Positions 1 to 7,753 of a stretch of 19,269 bases of DNA are shown one piece after another. The stretch is from JADKIH01 sp031417555 (GTDB lineage: Bacteria > Bacteroidota > Bacteroidia > AKYH767-A > 2013-40CM-41-45): positions 1-19,269 of the forward strand of contig JANOVV010000100.1 of the NCBI GenBank assembly GCA_031417555.1. Reading direction: 5' to 3'. A program made the position numbers and the translations under genes. The notes under the pieces are model-generated. The model was not told the origin of the DNA. It did not search any database and was given only the letters and a program-made list of their open reading frames with translations. Within the stretch, counting starts at the first letter, position 1; each line of letters starts with the position of its first letter.

Positions 1-1758
1 AAAAAAAAATAAAATAAAAAAAATAAAAATATATTTGGTAAGTTGATAAATAGGCTCACCTTTTTTAACTCTTATCCACTCTTTTTTAAGTGCAATTCGC
101 GCTTCTTTATTTAACTTTTCGTGCAAGGCCGTCTGTGTATAGCTTGTTTTTTTAGGAACATACACACGTTTGGAGTTCCAGACTTCATATTCGGCGTAAG
201 TGCCCGGGTATTCTTTAATTTCCTGGTCTTCAATAAACCAGATCTTGTTGGCTACATTATCCAGCATATATCTATCGTGCGAAACGATAATACAAGTTCC
301 TTCATATTGCTGCAAGGATTGTATCAGGATGTTTACCGAAGCAATATCCAGGTGATTGGTGGGCTCATCCAGAACTAAAAAATTCGCGTCAGATGTTAAT
401 GCCTTTGCCAAAGCTACCCGTGATTTTTCCCCTCCGGATAATACCTTGATCTTTTTAAATACATCATCACCGGTAAATAAAAATGCACCGAGGATTGTAC
501 GCAATTCAACTTCTTTTTTATCAGGAGCAAATAAGATTAGTTCATTCAATACATCATTGTTGAGACCGAGTGCTTCCAATTGATGTTGGGCATAAAACGA
601 TGGAATAACATTATGCGTAATATCGCTTTTTCCTTCATAAGGTTCTGAGCCGTTAATCATTCTAAGCAATGTAGATTTACCTCTTCCGTTAGCGCCTATT
701 AAAGCTATTTTGTCCCCTCTGTTTATTTTTGTTTCTGTATTTTTTAATATGTTGAGATCACCATAACTTTTATTTTTAATATGAAGATGGGAAACAAGTT
801 TTCCCGGTTGTTTCTCAATCTGAAATCGTATGCTTATATCAGGAGTACCTGATTCAACGTCTTCAATTTTATCTAAACGATCAAGTTTTTTTATTCTAGA
901 TTGAGCCATTGTTGCTTTGGATGCCTTAGCCCGAAACCGATCAATCAGTTTTTCCTGCTCTTTAATATACTTTTGTTGATTTTTAAATTGGGAACGCTGA
1001 AGATCTTCCCGACCCGATTTTTCGCTCAGGTAAAAAGTATAATTACCATTATAAACAGTAATTTTCTGTTGAGCAATTTCTGCAGTCTTTGTAACGACAT
1101 TATCCAGAAAATAACGATCATGAGATACAATTACCACAGTACCGCGATAATCCTTCAAATAATTTTCAATCCATTTAATTGAAGGAAGATCCAAATGGTT
1201 CGTTGGCTCATCGAGTAATAATAAATCAGGATTCTGAAGCATCATTTTTGCCAACATCACACGCATTCTCCAACCTCCTGAAAACTGACTTAACTTTTTA
1301 CTTAAATCGGCTGTTGAAAACCCCAATCCTTCCAGTAAAGCCTCAGCTTTAGGCTGAAGATTATAACCATCTGCAGCATCAAACAATACCTGTTTATCGT
1401 GTAATGCATGCAAAACTTCTTCGCTATGGTCATGTTCCATTTTTTCAAGAAGTTCATGAATTTCTTTCTCTAATTCCAATGTCGGAGCAAAAGCCTGCAT
1501 GGCGACTTCGAGAATGGTTTCGTCGCTGCTATAACTGAGTAAGTCTTGATTCAGAAATCCGATTGATAAATTCTTTATCTTACTGATTTCGCCGCTTTCG
1601 GTAAGATATTCTCCATTGATAATCCTCAATAAAGTTGATTTTCCAGTTCCATTTAATCCAACCAGTCCTATTTTTTCTCCGGGATTTATTTGCCAGGTGG
1701 CATTTTTGTATAAATACCTTCCGCCAAATTCAAAAGAGATGTTGTTTACTGTGAGCAT
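1..1758 (-). CDS. ABC-F family ATPase, 3' end cut by window edge
   Basis: Soluble tandem ATP-binding-cassette protein without membrane segments. ABC-F proteins bind ribosomes and act in translation or antibiotic protection, not transport. I translated this frame by hand: it starts at ATG 1758 and stays open to base 1 (586 codons). The first nucleotide-binding domain has Walker A GLNGTGKS (about residues 34-41), signature FSGGW (about 158-163) and Walker B LLLLDEPTNHLD (about 177-188). A basic, helical interdomain linker follows (around 240-300). The second domain has GANGRGKS (about 354-361), LSGGE (about 438-442) and LVLDEPTNHLD (about 459-469). The family is usually 530-660 residues, so only the tail is missing. 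Oddly, the last 11 or so codons lie in an A/T homopolymer tract and would encode mostly Phe and Ile, which is unlike an ABC-F tail; see findings. The exact subfamily (Uup, YheS or resistance type) cannot be decided here. Confidence 0.93.
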   Translation of the reverse strand, partial: MLTVNNISFEFGGRYLYKNATWQINPGEKIGLVGLNGTGKSTLLRIINGEYLTESGEISKIKNLSIGFLNQDLLSYSSDETILEVAMQAFAPTLELEKEIHELLEKMEHDHSEEVLHALHDKQVLFDAADGYNLQPKAEALLEGLGFSTADLSKKLSQFSGGWRMRVMLAKMMLQNPDLLLLDEPTNHLDLPSIKWIENYLKDYRGTVVIVSHDRYFLDNVVTKTAEIAQQKITVYNGNYTFYLSEKSGREDLQRSQFKNQQKYIKEQEKLIDRFRAKASKATMAQSRIKKLDRLDKIEDVESGTPDISIRFQIEKQPGKLVSHLHIKNKSYGDLNILKNTETKINRGDKIALIGANGRGKSTLLRMINGSEPYEGKSDITHNVIPSFYAQHQLEALGLNNDVLNELILFAPDKKEVELRTILGAFLFTGDDVFKKIKVLSGGEKSRVALAKALTSDANFLVLDEPTNHLDIASVNILIQSLQQYEGTCIIVSHDRYMLDNVANKIWFIEDQEIKEYPGTYAEYEVWNSKRVYVPKKTSYTQTALHEKLNKEARIALKKEWIRVKKGEPIYQLTKYIFIFFILFFF

Positions 1759-2126
1759 AGCTGCAAAAGTCACAATTCTAGACGGCTAAACCAACTTTTA
1801 TTCTGATTTCGATGAATGATTTTTGAAAAGTCTAAACATTTTTTTTTTTTTAAACTTTCGTTTAATATTGCGCTCCCAAAAAACTAAAAAATAATTTATA
1901 GTTCATTTTTAATAAAAGTTAAACTAAAAGAAGTCAATAACGACCTAGCATTATTTTTAGTTAAAAGGAAATTAAATCCATTAGCTTGATTTTGAACTGA
2001 ATAAGCACAAGTAAATGGCCCATTAGGAAAACAATCCCTTTTTTAAACAGCTGGGATTTTCATATTAATCCACTCATCAAAAAATCCGAAATTTAATATT
2101 CTAATAATTATAAACTAAACACATTT
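1759..2126. other. Divergent intergenic region, no gene seen
   Basis: This 368-bp AT-rich region separates the minus-strand ABC-F gene from the plus-strand DUF3078 gene, so it should hold promoters for both. No exact TAnnTTTG element was found on either strand; TGATTTTG near 1987 is a one-mismatch match but lies about 140 bp from the ATG. Two weak inverted repeats are visible: AACTAAAAAATAAT (1882-1895) against ATTATTTTTAGTT (1950-1962), one base out of register, and AATCCC/GGGATT (2033-2038 and 2053-2058, 14-nt loop). Both may be chance in sequence this AT-rich. Confidence 0.5.
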
Positions 2127-2990
2127 ATGAAAAAAATCTATCTATTAGTATTAATCATTATCATTTGTGGTTTTCAGGTGAATGCTCAAACTGCAGCTGT
2201 TGACACCTCATGGAAAAAAGGAGGATTTATCGGATTAAATTTTACACAAGTTAATTTATCGCAATGGGCACAAGGCGGAGAAAACTCAATTGCATTATCC
2301 AGCGGAGCAAATCTGTTCGCAAATTACATAAAAGGAAAAGTAGATTGGCAAAACTCTCTTGATCTAGCCTATGCGATGATTAAATCGGGTGATGCTTCTT
2401 TGAAAAAAAGCGATGATAAAATTGATTTTACTTCTAAGTATAGTCGTAAATTCAGTGATCATTGGTTATATGGTGTGCTCATAAATTTTAAAAGTCAATT
2501 CGCTGAGGGTTTCAACTATCCAAACGATAGCTTTGTTGTTTCAAAATTCTTTTCTCCGGCATATCTTATACTTGCCATTGGATTAACTTATAAACCCGTT
2601 GATTATTTCGAGGTTTTCATTTCACCAGCAACAGGAAAATGGACATTTGTTAATGATAAAATATTATCTGATTTGGGAGCATATGGAGTAGACCCGGGAA
2701 AAACTGTCAGACCTGAATTTGGAGCTTACCTGAATATGAAATTCAAGAAAGAACTTATGGAGAATGTAACCTTCTCAACAAAACTTGAATTATTTAATAA
2801 CTATACCGACAAGAATAAAGACAATGCTAAAAAGGTTGATGTGAATTGGGAAAATATGCTGACTCTTAAAGTAAATAAATACATAACTGCATCAATAACT
2901 ACACAATTGCTATATGATGCCAATGTTGTTGAACGCACTCAATTTAAAGAAACAATTGGTGTTGGTTTTGGCTATAAATTTGGCAAATAA
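2127..2990 (+). CDS. DUF3078 outer-membrane beta-barrel protein
   Basis: Predicted exported outer-membrane protein of 287 aa. The N-terminus is a signal peptide (MKK, then a run of Leu/Ile, ending VNAQ at about residue 21). The mature part has alternating hydrophobic/aromatic strands and ends in the barrel-like GVGFGYKFGK. The sequence matches what I know of DUF3078: an early GFIGLNFTQVNLSQWAQGGEN segment, then strands such as WQNSLDLAYA, FTSKYSRK and WLYGVLINFKSQ, then SPATGKWTFVND and LGAYGVDPG. The DUF3078 family is widespread in Bacteroidota and its function is not established. It stands alone, with 230 bp before crcB. A long inverted repeat (3014-3137) begins 23 bp after its stop and may end its transcript. 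Family assignment is fairly sure; the role is unknown. Confidence 0.88.
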   Translation: MKKIYLLVLIIIICGFQVNAQTAAVDTSWKKGGFIGLNFTQVNLSQWAQGGENSIALSSGANLFANYIKGKVDWQNSLDLAYAMIKSGDASLKKSDDKIDFTSKYSRKFSDHWLYGVLINFKSQFAEGFNYPNDSFVVSKFFSPAYLILAIGLTYKPVDYFEVFISPATGKWTFVNDKILSDLGAYGVDPGKTVRPEFGAYLNMKFKKELMENVTFSTKLELFNNYTDKNKDNAKKVDVNWENMLTLKVNKYITASITTQLLYDANVVERTQFKETIGVGFGYKFGK

Positions 2991-3013
2991 AAATTTATTA
3001 TAAATTTAAAATT

Positions 3014-3142
3014 AAATCTCAATAAGATTAGTTTTCGAAATTTATTGGTCATAACGAAAATTTGGATATTTAGCTCATGGGCTTTACTCCTATTTTCAAT
3101 TCTAATAACTGATAAATAACTACTCTTATTGAGATTTTTTTT
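3014..3142 (+). other. Long inverted repeat closing a 96-nt region plus T-run
   Basis: AAATCTCAATAAGA (3014-3027) is the perfect reverse complement of TCTTATTGAGATTT (3124-3137), and the T-run continues to 3142 (eight T in all). The enclosed 96 nt can form a second hairpin: TTTTCG (3032-3037) with CGAAAA (3055-3060), a 4-nt bulge (3038-3041), then TTAT (3042-3045) with ATAA (3051-3054) around a TGGTC loop. A weaker AGC/GCT stem (3072-3083) is possible. It lies between the DUF3078 stop and crcB. It could be a rho-independent terminator with an unusually long loop, a small structured RNA, or a leader element of crcB. Confidence 0.5.
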
Positions 3143-3220
3143 GTTAATAAATATATTTTCGTTTGCGTTTACATCTTGATTCCTTTATTTAAAATTACTT
3201 TTCTAAGCAGTGGATAAAAG

Positions 3221-3592
3221 ATGAAACAAATAATTATTGTTGGTATAGGAGGATTTCTTGGCAGTATTTCCCGCTACTTAATTTCCCAATTCACACAAAA
3301 TAAATTTATTTCAGTTTTTCCATATGGGACTTTAACTGTAAATATTATTGGATGTTTGTTAATTGGAATCATTTATGGTTTAAGTGAAAAATCCAACATA
3401 TCATTCGAATGGCGATTATTTCTAGCAACAGGAATTTGTGGTGGGTTTACAACATTTTCTGCTTTTTCAATAGAAACCTTTGGACTCCTTAAGGAAGGAA
3501 ATATTATTTATGCCTTATCCTATGTTTGCGCAAGTATTTTGGTTGGATTGTTAGCCACATTTATAGGAATATCTGCCTTAAGGTTTTTATAA
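3221..3592 (+). CDS. crcB: CrcB/Fluc fluoride ion channel
   Basis: Small inner-membrane protein (123 aa) that lets fluoride leave the cytoplasm; Fluc channels act as dual-topology dimers. Family motifs are clear: GGFLGSISRY near the N-terminus with R18, the YGTLTVNIIG segment with the pore-lining Asn at 41, and ATGICGGFTTFSAFS (about 69-83), which holds the TTFS motif and the Phe residues that line the pore. Four hydrophobic segments are visible (about 4-22, 36-54, 66-83, 95-119), the expected number and length for the family. No typical fluoride riboswitch was recognised in the leader, but a long inverted repeat ends about 80 bp upstream. A near match to the -7 element (TATTTTCG, 3154-3161) is present without a convincing -33 partner. 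Confidence 0.95.
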   Translation: MKQIIIVGIGGFLGSISRYLISQFTQNKFISVFPYGTLTVNIIGCLLIGIIYGLSEKSNISFEWRLFLATGICGGFTTFSAFSIETFGLLKEGNIIYALSYVCASILVGLLATFIGISALRFL

Positions 3593-3745
3593 ATTATTGA
3601 ACTTTTCTTTAAAAAATTAATTTCCTGAGATTGCCATTCTATCAAAATATTATCAAGTAATTTTCATCGAAATACTATTTTTAAAATCACCTGTCTTTTT
3701 GATGAAGATAATTGTTTATTCATCCAATGATCATTCAAAGCCATA

Positions 3746-3753
3746 TAAATTTG
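3746..3753 (+). promoter_or_regulatory. Possible Bacteroidota -7 promoter element
   Basis: TAAATTTG matches the Bacteroidota -7 consensus TAnnTTTG exactly and lies 26 bp upstream of the start of the small Lys/Ala-rich gene. No TTTG was found at the usual 19-21 bp spacing upstream, so only half of the promoter is supported. Confidence 0.35.
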
Positions 3754-3778
3754 ATGCTTAATTTAAAAAAATTAAAAA

Positions 3779-4021
3779 ATGAAAAAGATTCTTGTTATGG
3801 CAGTCACTGCCTTGTTTATTGTATCAATTAATGCACAAACAGCAACTCCTGCAGCAGCATCAAAAGTACCTGCAAAGATGGAAGCAAAACATGCAAATGT
3901 TTCTGAAGCTAAAAAAATGGAAACGTCAAAGCCTGCACATGTCGTTAAATCTAAAATGGCCTCAGCAAAAAAACCTAAAGTAACTGTTGCTCCTGAAGTT
4001 AAAGCAGATGTAAAGAAGTAA
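3779..4021 (+). CDS. Small exported Lys/Ala-rich protein
   Basis: Eighty residues with a clear signal peptide (MKKILVMAVTALFIVSINAQ), predicted to be cleaved near residue 19-20. The remaining 60 or so residues are low-complexity and very basic, made almost only of Lys, Ala, Val, Pro, Met, Thr and Ser with short motifs such as AAASKVPAK and SAKKPKVTV. No known domain is recognised. The composition recalls histone-H1-like tails, but the signal peptide argues for an envelope or extracellular location, where it might bind anionic polymers; that is a guess. The gene is monocistronic, preceded by an A-rich leader with a TAAATTTG element and followed by a strong terminator. These surroundings, and the signal peptide, make it likely to be real despite its size. 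An overlapping frame at 3792-3983 is a shadow. Confidence 0.75.
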   Translation: MKKILVMAVTALFIVSINAQTATPAAASKVPAKMEAKHANVSEAKKMETSKPAHVVKSKMASAKKPKVTVAPEVKADVKK

Positions 4022-4042
4022 TTTTTTTTATTTAGTAGTATT

Positions 4043-4077
4043 AAAAGCCATTAAACGTAATGTTTGATGGCTTTTTT
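4043..4077 (+). terminator. Rho-independent terminator
   Basis: AAAAGCCATTAAAC (4043-4056) pairs with GTTTGATGGCTTTT (4062-4075) as a 14-bp stem with a single G-U wobble and a GTAAT loop, followed by T residues to 4077. It lies 21 bp after the small Lys/Ala-rich gene and would isolate it from the WD40 gene. The stem's A-run means it could also function in the opposite direction, but no minus-strand gene ends here. Confidence 0.9.
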
Positions 4078-4150
4078 ATTTAAACAACCGTATTTTATAA
4101 TTCGTTTATATAAATGTAATTGTGTATTTCTAACTTGTTAATTTAGCACC

Positions 4151-5572
4151 ATGATTAAATGGGTCAGAATAAATGTTTATCTCATCTTTCAACTTTTCAA
4201 TTATTATTCATACGCCCAAAATTATCAGCCTGTCTATATTTCCGGAGATCATCAGGGTGGAATAACAGTAATGGCTAAAGATCCCGAAGAAAAGTTTTTG
4301 ATTGCCGGAGATACTAAAGGTGAATTATATTTTCATGATTTGAGTTCCGGTAAAATTGTAGAAAAATTAAAAGCACACGCCGCAGAAGTTTGCAGGTTAC
4401 AATTCAACTCAAACGGAAAACTCCTGATTTCGGCTACGCATGATGGAGAAATTAAGATCTATGATTTCAGCCGTGGCAAAATTATTCAAGCTATTTATTC
4501 TCCCGATTACTTCGGAATCCGTTTCGTTCTTTTTTCCATTGCTGATGGATTTATCTATTTTAACGGAAATAATAGATTGTATAAAACACGGTCTGACCTC
4601 ACTCAAAATGTAAGTGAAATTTTAAACGAAAAAGATACAATTACTGATGCTGTTATAACTAGTGACCGAAGTTCCCTTATATTCTCTTCAGGAACAAAAT
4701 TAAAAGTTTTAAATACTAGAACAGATCAGATTATTCAGGAATTCAATACCGGTTCTTCTAAAATAAATAAAATCGCTCTTGTAAAAGATACATTGCTTGC
4801 AACCTGGAGCAACGACGGCACTATATATTTCTGGCATTATTTACTTGGACAAATTAATCCTGCACCATTATATTTCCTTAAAGCCGGTAATCCAACCGTT
4901 ATGAATTTTTCAGATGATGGTACACTGATGAGTAGCGGCAACATTGGAAATTGGGCAAGAATCTGGGAGCCACTAAAAAAAACAATTGTGCAAGAGCTTT
5001 TTTCTCATACCAATACCGTAACATCAACATGTTTTGGTTCAAGTAATGATTTTATTTTTACCGGTGGACTAGATGGAAAAATTATTTTATGGAAAAAAGG
5101 TGCTCCTGCTTTTACTGACACATTATCACAACTCAATCCTATACATGATTCTACGCAATCCGAAATTAAATTAACCCCACCGATAAAAAATGAAATAATA
5201 ATGACTGAAACAAATATTCCAAAAATTATTTCCGGAAGAAAAGTAGTTTCAGATTTAAAAATTGATGTAGAAACACCTGTGATAAATGTATATGTTTATG
5301 ATAATTCATACTTGGATGGTGATACTATGTCCTTGTTCTTTAATGGTACCTGGGTTTTGGATCATTATGGAGTAACTAAAATAAAACAAGCCGTTCAATT
5401 AAATCTAGTTCCTAATACCAATAATTACCTCGTACTTTTTGCCAATAATCTGGGTAAGAGTCCACCCAATACGGCAGCAATTGAATTTGATGATGGAAAA
5501 AATAAACGTATATTTAAATTATCGTCAGATTTAAAAAATTGCAGTGCTATAAATTTTTATTTTAAAAAATAG
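4151..5572 (+). CDS. Exported WD40 beta-propeller protein with C-terminal beta-domain
   Basis: Protein of 473 aa with an N-terminal signal peptide (hydrophobic to YSYAQ, about residue 23). Residues of about 30-325 form WD40-type blades: repeated units in which a turn such as SNGKLLISATHDGEIKIYDF or SNDFIFTGGLDGKIILWKK precedes the next strand. Five to seven blades can be seen, some degenerate. After a Ser/Thr/Pro-rich linker, about residues 370-473 form a beta domain with the pattern DGDTMSLFFNGTWVL, LVPNTNNYLVLFANNLG and PPNTAAIEFDDG. I know this from Bacteroidota proteins where it often follows WD40 or caspase-like domains. It probably serves as an adhesion or scaffold module in the envelope; no enzymatic residues are apparent. 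It lacks an obvious T9SS sorting domain. It sits alone between a terminator and the exonuclease gene. Confidence 0.85.
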   Translation: MIKWVRINVYLIFQLFNYYSYAQNYQPVYISGDHQGGITVMAKDPEEKFLIAGDTKGELYFHDLSSGKIVEKLKAHAAEVCRLQFNSNGKLLISATHDGEIKIYDFSRGKIIQAIYSPDYFGIRFVLFSIADGFIYFNGNNRLYKTRSDLTQNVSEILNEKDTITDAVITSDRSSLIFSSGTKLKVLNTRTDQIIQEFNTGSSKINKIALVKDTLLATWSNDGTIYFWHYLLGQINPAPLYFLKAGNPTVMNFSDDGTLMSSGNIGNWARIWEPLKKTIVQELFSHTNTVTSTCFGSSNDFIFTGGLDGKIILWKKGAPAFTDTLSQLNPIHDSTQSEIKLTPPIKNEIIMTETNIPKIISGRKVVSDLKIDVETPVINVYVYDNSYLDGDTMSLFFNGTWVLDHYGVTKIKQAVQLNLVPNTNNYLVLFANNLGKSPPNTAAIEFDDGKNKRIFKLSSDLKNCSAINFYFKK

Positions 5573-5788
5573 ATATACTTTTTAATAAAATACTTTCGTG
5601 GATTTAATGTCCCTGCCATTTAATTTATTCATTTAATAACATGTATTTTATACAAGCGTTTGAAAACTCTATAAAACCAAACTTAATTACTTATTTTTTC
5701 AATTTTTTACCCTTATTTTTCTAAAAAATACATTATATTGTGATACCGGAAATATGAATGATTTAAAGAATTTTTATTTAGTTAAAAA

Positions 5789-7165
5789 ATGAAATTTGCT
5801 ATTGTCGATATTGAAACAACAGGTGGAAACGCACTCAAAGACAGAATTACAGAAATAGCCGTTTACATTCATGATGGAAATAAAATCATTGATGAATTCT
5901 GCTCGTTAATTAATCCTGAGTGTTTAATACCTCCTTTTATCTCCCGATTAACCGGTATCAGTAACGAAATGGTCGAAAATGCTCCTCGATTTTTCGAAGT
6001 AGCTAAACAACTAATACAAATTACAGATGGAGCTGTATTTGTTGCTCACAATGCTCCTTTCGATTATGGATTTATACGACAGGAGTACAAATCCCTCGGC
6101 TTCAACTTTTCACGTGATTATCTCTGTACTGTTCGATTGAGTCGAAGAATAATTCCGGGATTCAGATCTTATAGCCTTGGAAACTTATGTAATAGCTTAA
6201 ATATTGAAATTGAAAACAGGCACAGGGCCAGCGGTGATGCACTTGCTACCGTGAAACTCTTTGAAATGTTACTCGAAAAAAACAAAGAAGAAAATGTTAT
6301 TTCAGAATTTATAAAGAATGACTATATAAATCTTAGATTTCCGCCTGGTTTCAACAAGGCTATTATGGACAAGCTTCCTGAAACTTTTGGCGTTTATTAT
6401 TTACATGATGCAGACGGGAAAATTATTTATATCGGTAAAAGCAATAATATACGGAAAAGAATTTTGAGCCACTTCAGCAATAAGCAATCACGAAAAGCAT
6501 TAGAATTAAGAAATAGCATTACAGACATAACTTTCGAAGAAACAGGAAATGAATTAATAGCATTATTGTTAGAATCTCATGAAATAAAAAAAAATCAACC
6601 ATTTTATAATCACGCACAAAAAAGAACTGTTTTTAATTACTGCATTAATGTAATTACAAATGAAAATGGTTACATGACTTTTCAAATTGGCAAGGAGAAA
6701 AAAAATGATAATTTACTTTTTACAGCAAGTTCTTATGACCACGCACTTGAAATAATTGACAAACTAATACTCAAATTCTCTCTATGTCAAAAACTTTGCG
6801 GCGTCTATAGTATTGTTCATGCCTGTTTTGGATATTCAGTTAAACAATGCAATGGCGCATGTGTTGGAAAAGAAAGTCCTGCAGAATATAATAACCGCGT
6901 TCAATTGGCAATTGATAGTCTGGATTATAAAAATAATAACTTTATGATCATTCAAAATGGAAGATCCGACTCAGAAAAATCTATCGTACATATTGAAAAA
7001 GGAAAATACGTCGGTTATGGATATTTTGATACGGAATTCGTTAATCCAAATCCAGAATCTTTAAGAGATTTTGTAAAATATAAAGAAGACAATAGAGATG
7101 TAAATAGGATTATAAGAAATTATTTAATAAATTCCCAAGATAAAAATGTACTCGTTTACCAATAA
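5789..7165 (+). CDS. DnaQ-like exonuclease fused to UvrC-type GIY-YIG nuclease
   Basis: A 458-aa two-nuclease fusion, probably cytoplasmic and active in DNA repair or proofreading. Residues 1-170 are a DEDDh 3'-5' exonuclease of the DnaQ/PolC epsilon type: Exo I DIETTG with D7 and E9, Exo II VFVAHNAPFDYGFI, and Exo III HRASGDALAT with the catalytic His and Asp. Residues of about 197-290 are a GIY-YIG domain: GVYYL (from 201), YIGKS (214-218), following basic residues, and the metal-binding Glu at 262 in LLLESHEIKKNQP. Then come C337-x8-C346-x7-C354-x3-C358 and an NGACVG motif, resembling the cysteine cluster of UvrC, which has been reported to bind a 4Fe-4S cluster. UvrB-binding and RNase H-like UvrC domains are absent. 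This makes it comparable to Cho plus an exonuclease; related fusions exist in other phyla. First gene of a likely operon, 21 bp before the redoxin gene. Confidence 0.9.
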   Translation: MKFAIVDIETTGGNALKDRITEIAVYIHDGNKIIDEFCSLINPECLIPPFISRLTGISNEMVENAPRFFEVAKQLIQITDGAVFVAHNAPFDYGFIRQEYKSLGFNFSRDYLCTVRLSRRIIPGFRSYSLGNLCNSLNIEIENRHRASGDALATVKLFEMLLEKNKEENVISEFIKNDYINLRFPPGFNKAIMDKLPETFGVYYLHDADGKIIYIGKSNNIRKRILSHFSNKQSRKALELRNSITDITFEETGNELIALLLESHEIKKNQPFYNHAQKRTVFNYCINVITNENGYMTFQIGKEKKNDNLLFTASSYDHALEIIDKLILKFSLCQKLCGVYSIVHACFGYSVKQCNGACVGKESPAEYNNRVQLAIDSLDYKNNNFMIIQNGRSDSEKSIVHIEKGKYVGYGYFDTEFVNPNPESLRDFVKYKEDNRDVNRIIRNYLINSQDKNVLVYQ

Positions 7166-7186
7166 TACATTTCTTAAAATCAATCT

Positions 7187-7753
7187 ATGAACATAAGGAA
7201 ATTATTAATTGTATTTCTATCTTTAAATCTATCTCTTACCACAGGCAATTTCTTTGAATTTAAACTTCTGAACCTGGATAATAAAACTATATCTTTTTCT
7301 GATTTCAAAAAAAATAAAGCAACTATAATTGTATTCCTTCTGAGTGATTGTCCTGCTTCTCAAAGCTACACACTTACACTAAATAAACTGGCGAAAAAAT
7401 ATGATAAAAATAAAGTTGAAATGATCGGGGTGTTTCCTGGAACATTTTCGACGGATGATGAATTAAGAAAATTTAAAAGCCAGTATAAAATCAACTTTCA
7501 GCTAGTTAAAGATCCTGAAATGAAACTTGCAAAAAAATTAAATGCAACAATTGGCCCCAGTTGTTTTTTAATTGATGAAACCGGTAATTCAGTTTATAAA
7601 GGCAGAATTGATGATTTGCTATATTCTATTGGTAAAAAACGACAAGTGATTACTGAAAACAATTTGAATGATGCCATTCAATGTGTAATTTTAAATAAGC
7701 CCATAAAAATTTCGGAAACCAAAGCTATAGGTTGTATATTGGAATATGATTAA
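7187..7753 (+). CDS. Exported AhpC/TSA-type redoxin
   Basis: A 188-aa thioredoxin-fold protein with a short N-terminal hydrophobic segment (about 1-20) that suggests export or anchoring. The redoxin core runs from about 22 to 145: ISFSDFKK, IIVFLLSDCPASQSY with the nucleophile-like C55, then EMIGVFPG, a redoxin helix region, and a cis-Pro-like IGPSCFLIDETG. The active site is Cys-Pro-Ala-Ser, so it lacks the resolving Cys of a CxxC thioredoxin. Other cysteines (in the PSCF strand, in IQCVIL and in AIGC at 183) might form the disulfide partner. It lies 21 bp after the exonuclease gene and overlaps the copper monooxygenase gene by 8 bp, which argues for coupled translation and joint function. 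Likely roles are peroxide reduction or redox service to the neighbouring copper protein; the substrate is not known. Confidence 0.8.
   Translation: MNIRKLLIVFLSLNLSLTTGNFFEFKLLNLDNKTISFSDFKKNKATIIVFLLSDCPASQSYTLTLNKLAKKYDKNKVEMIGVFPGTFSTDDELRKFKSQYKINFQLVKDPEMKLAKKLNATIGPSCFLIDETGNSVYKGRIDDLLYSIGKKRQVITENNLNDAIQCVILNKPIKISETKAIGCILEYD

Noticed and set aside
3143..3220. Fluoride riboswitch upstream of crcB
   Set aside because: I did not recognise the conserved GC-rich stem and pseudoknot sequences. The long inverted repeat is reported separately.
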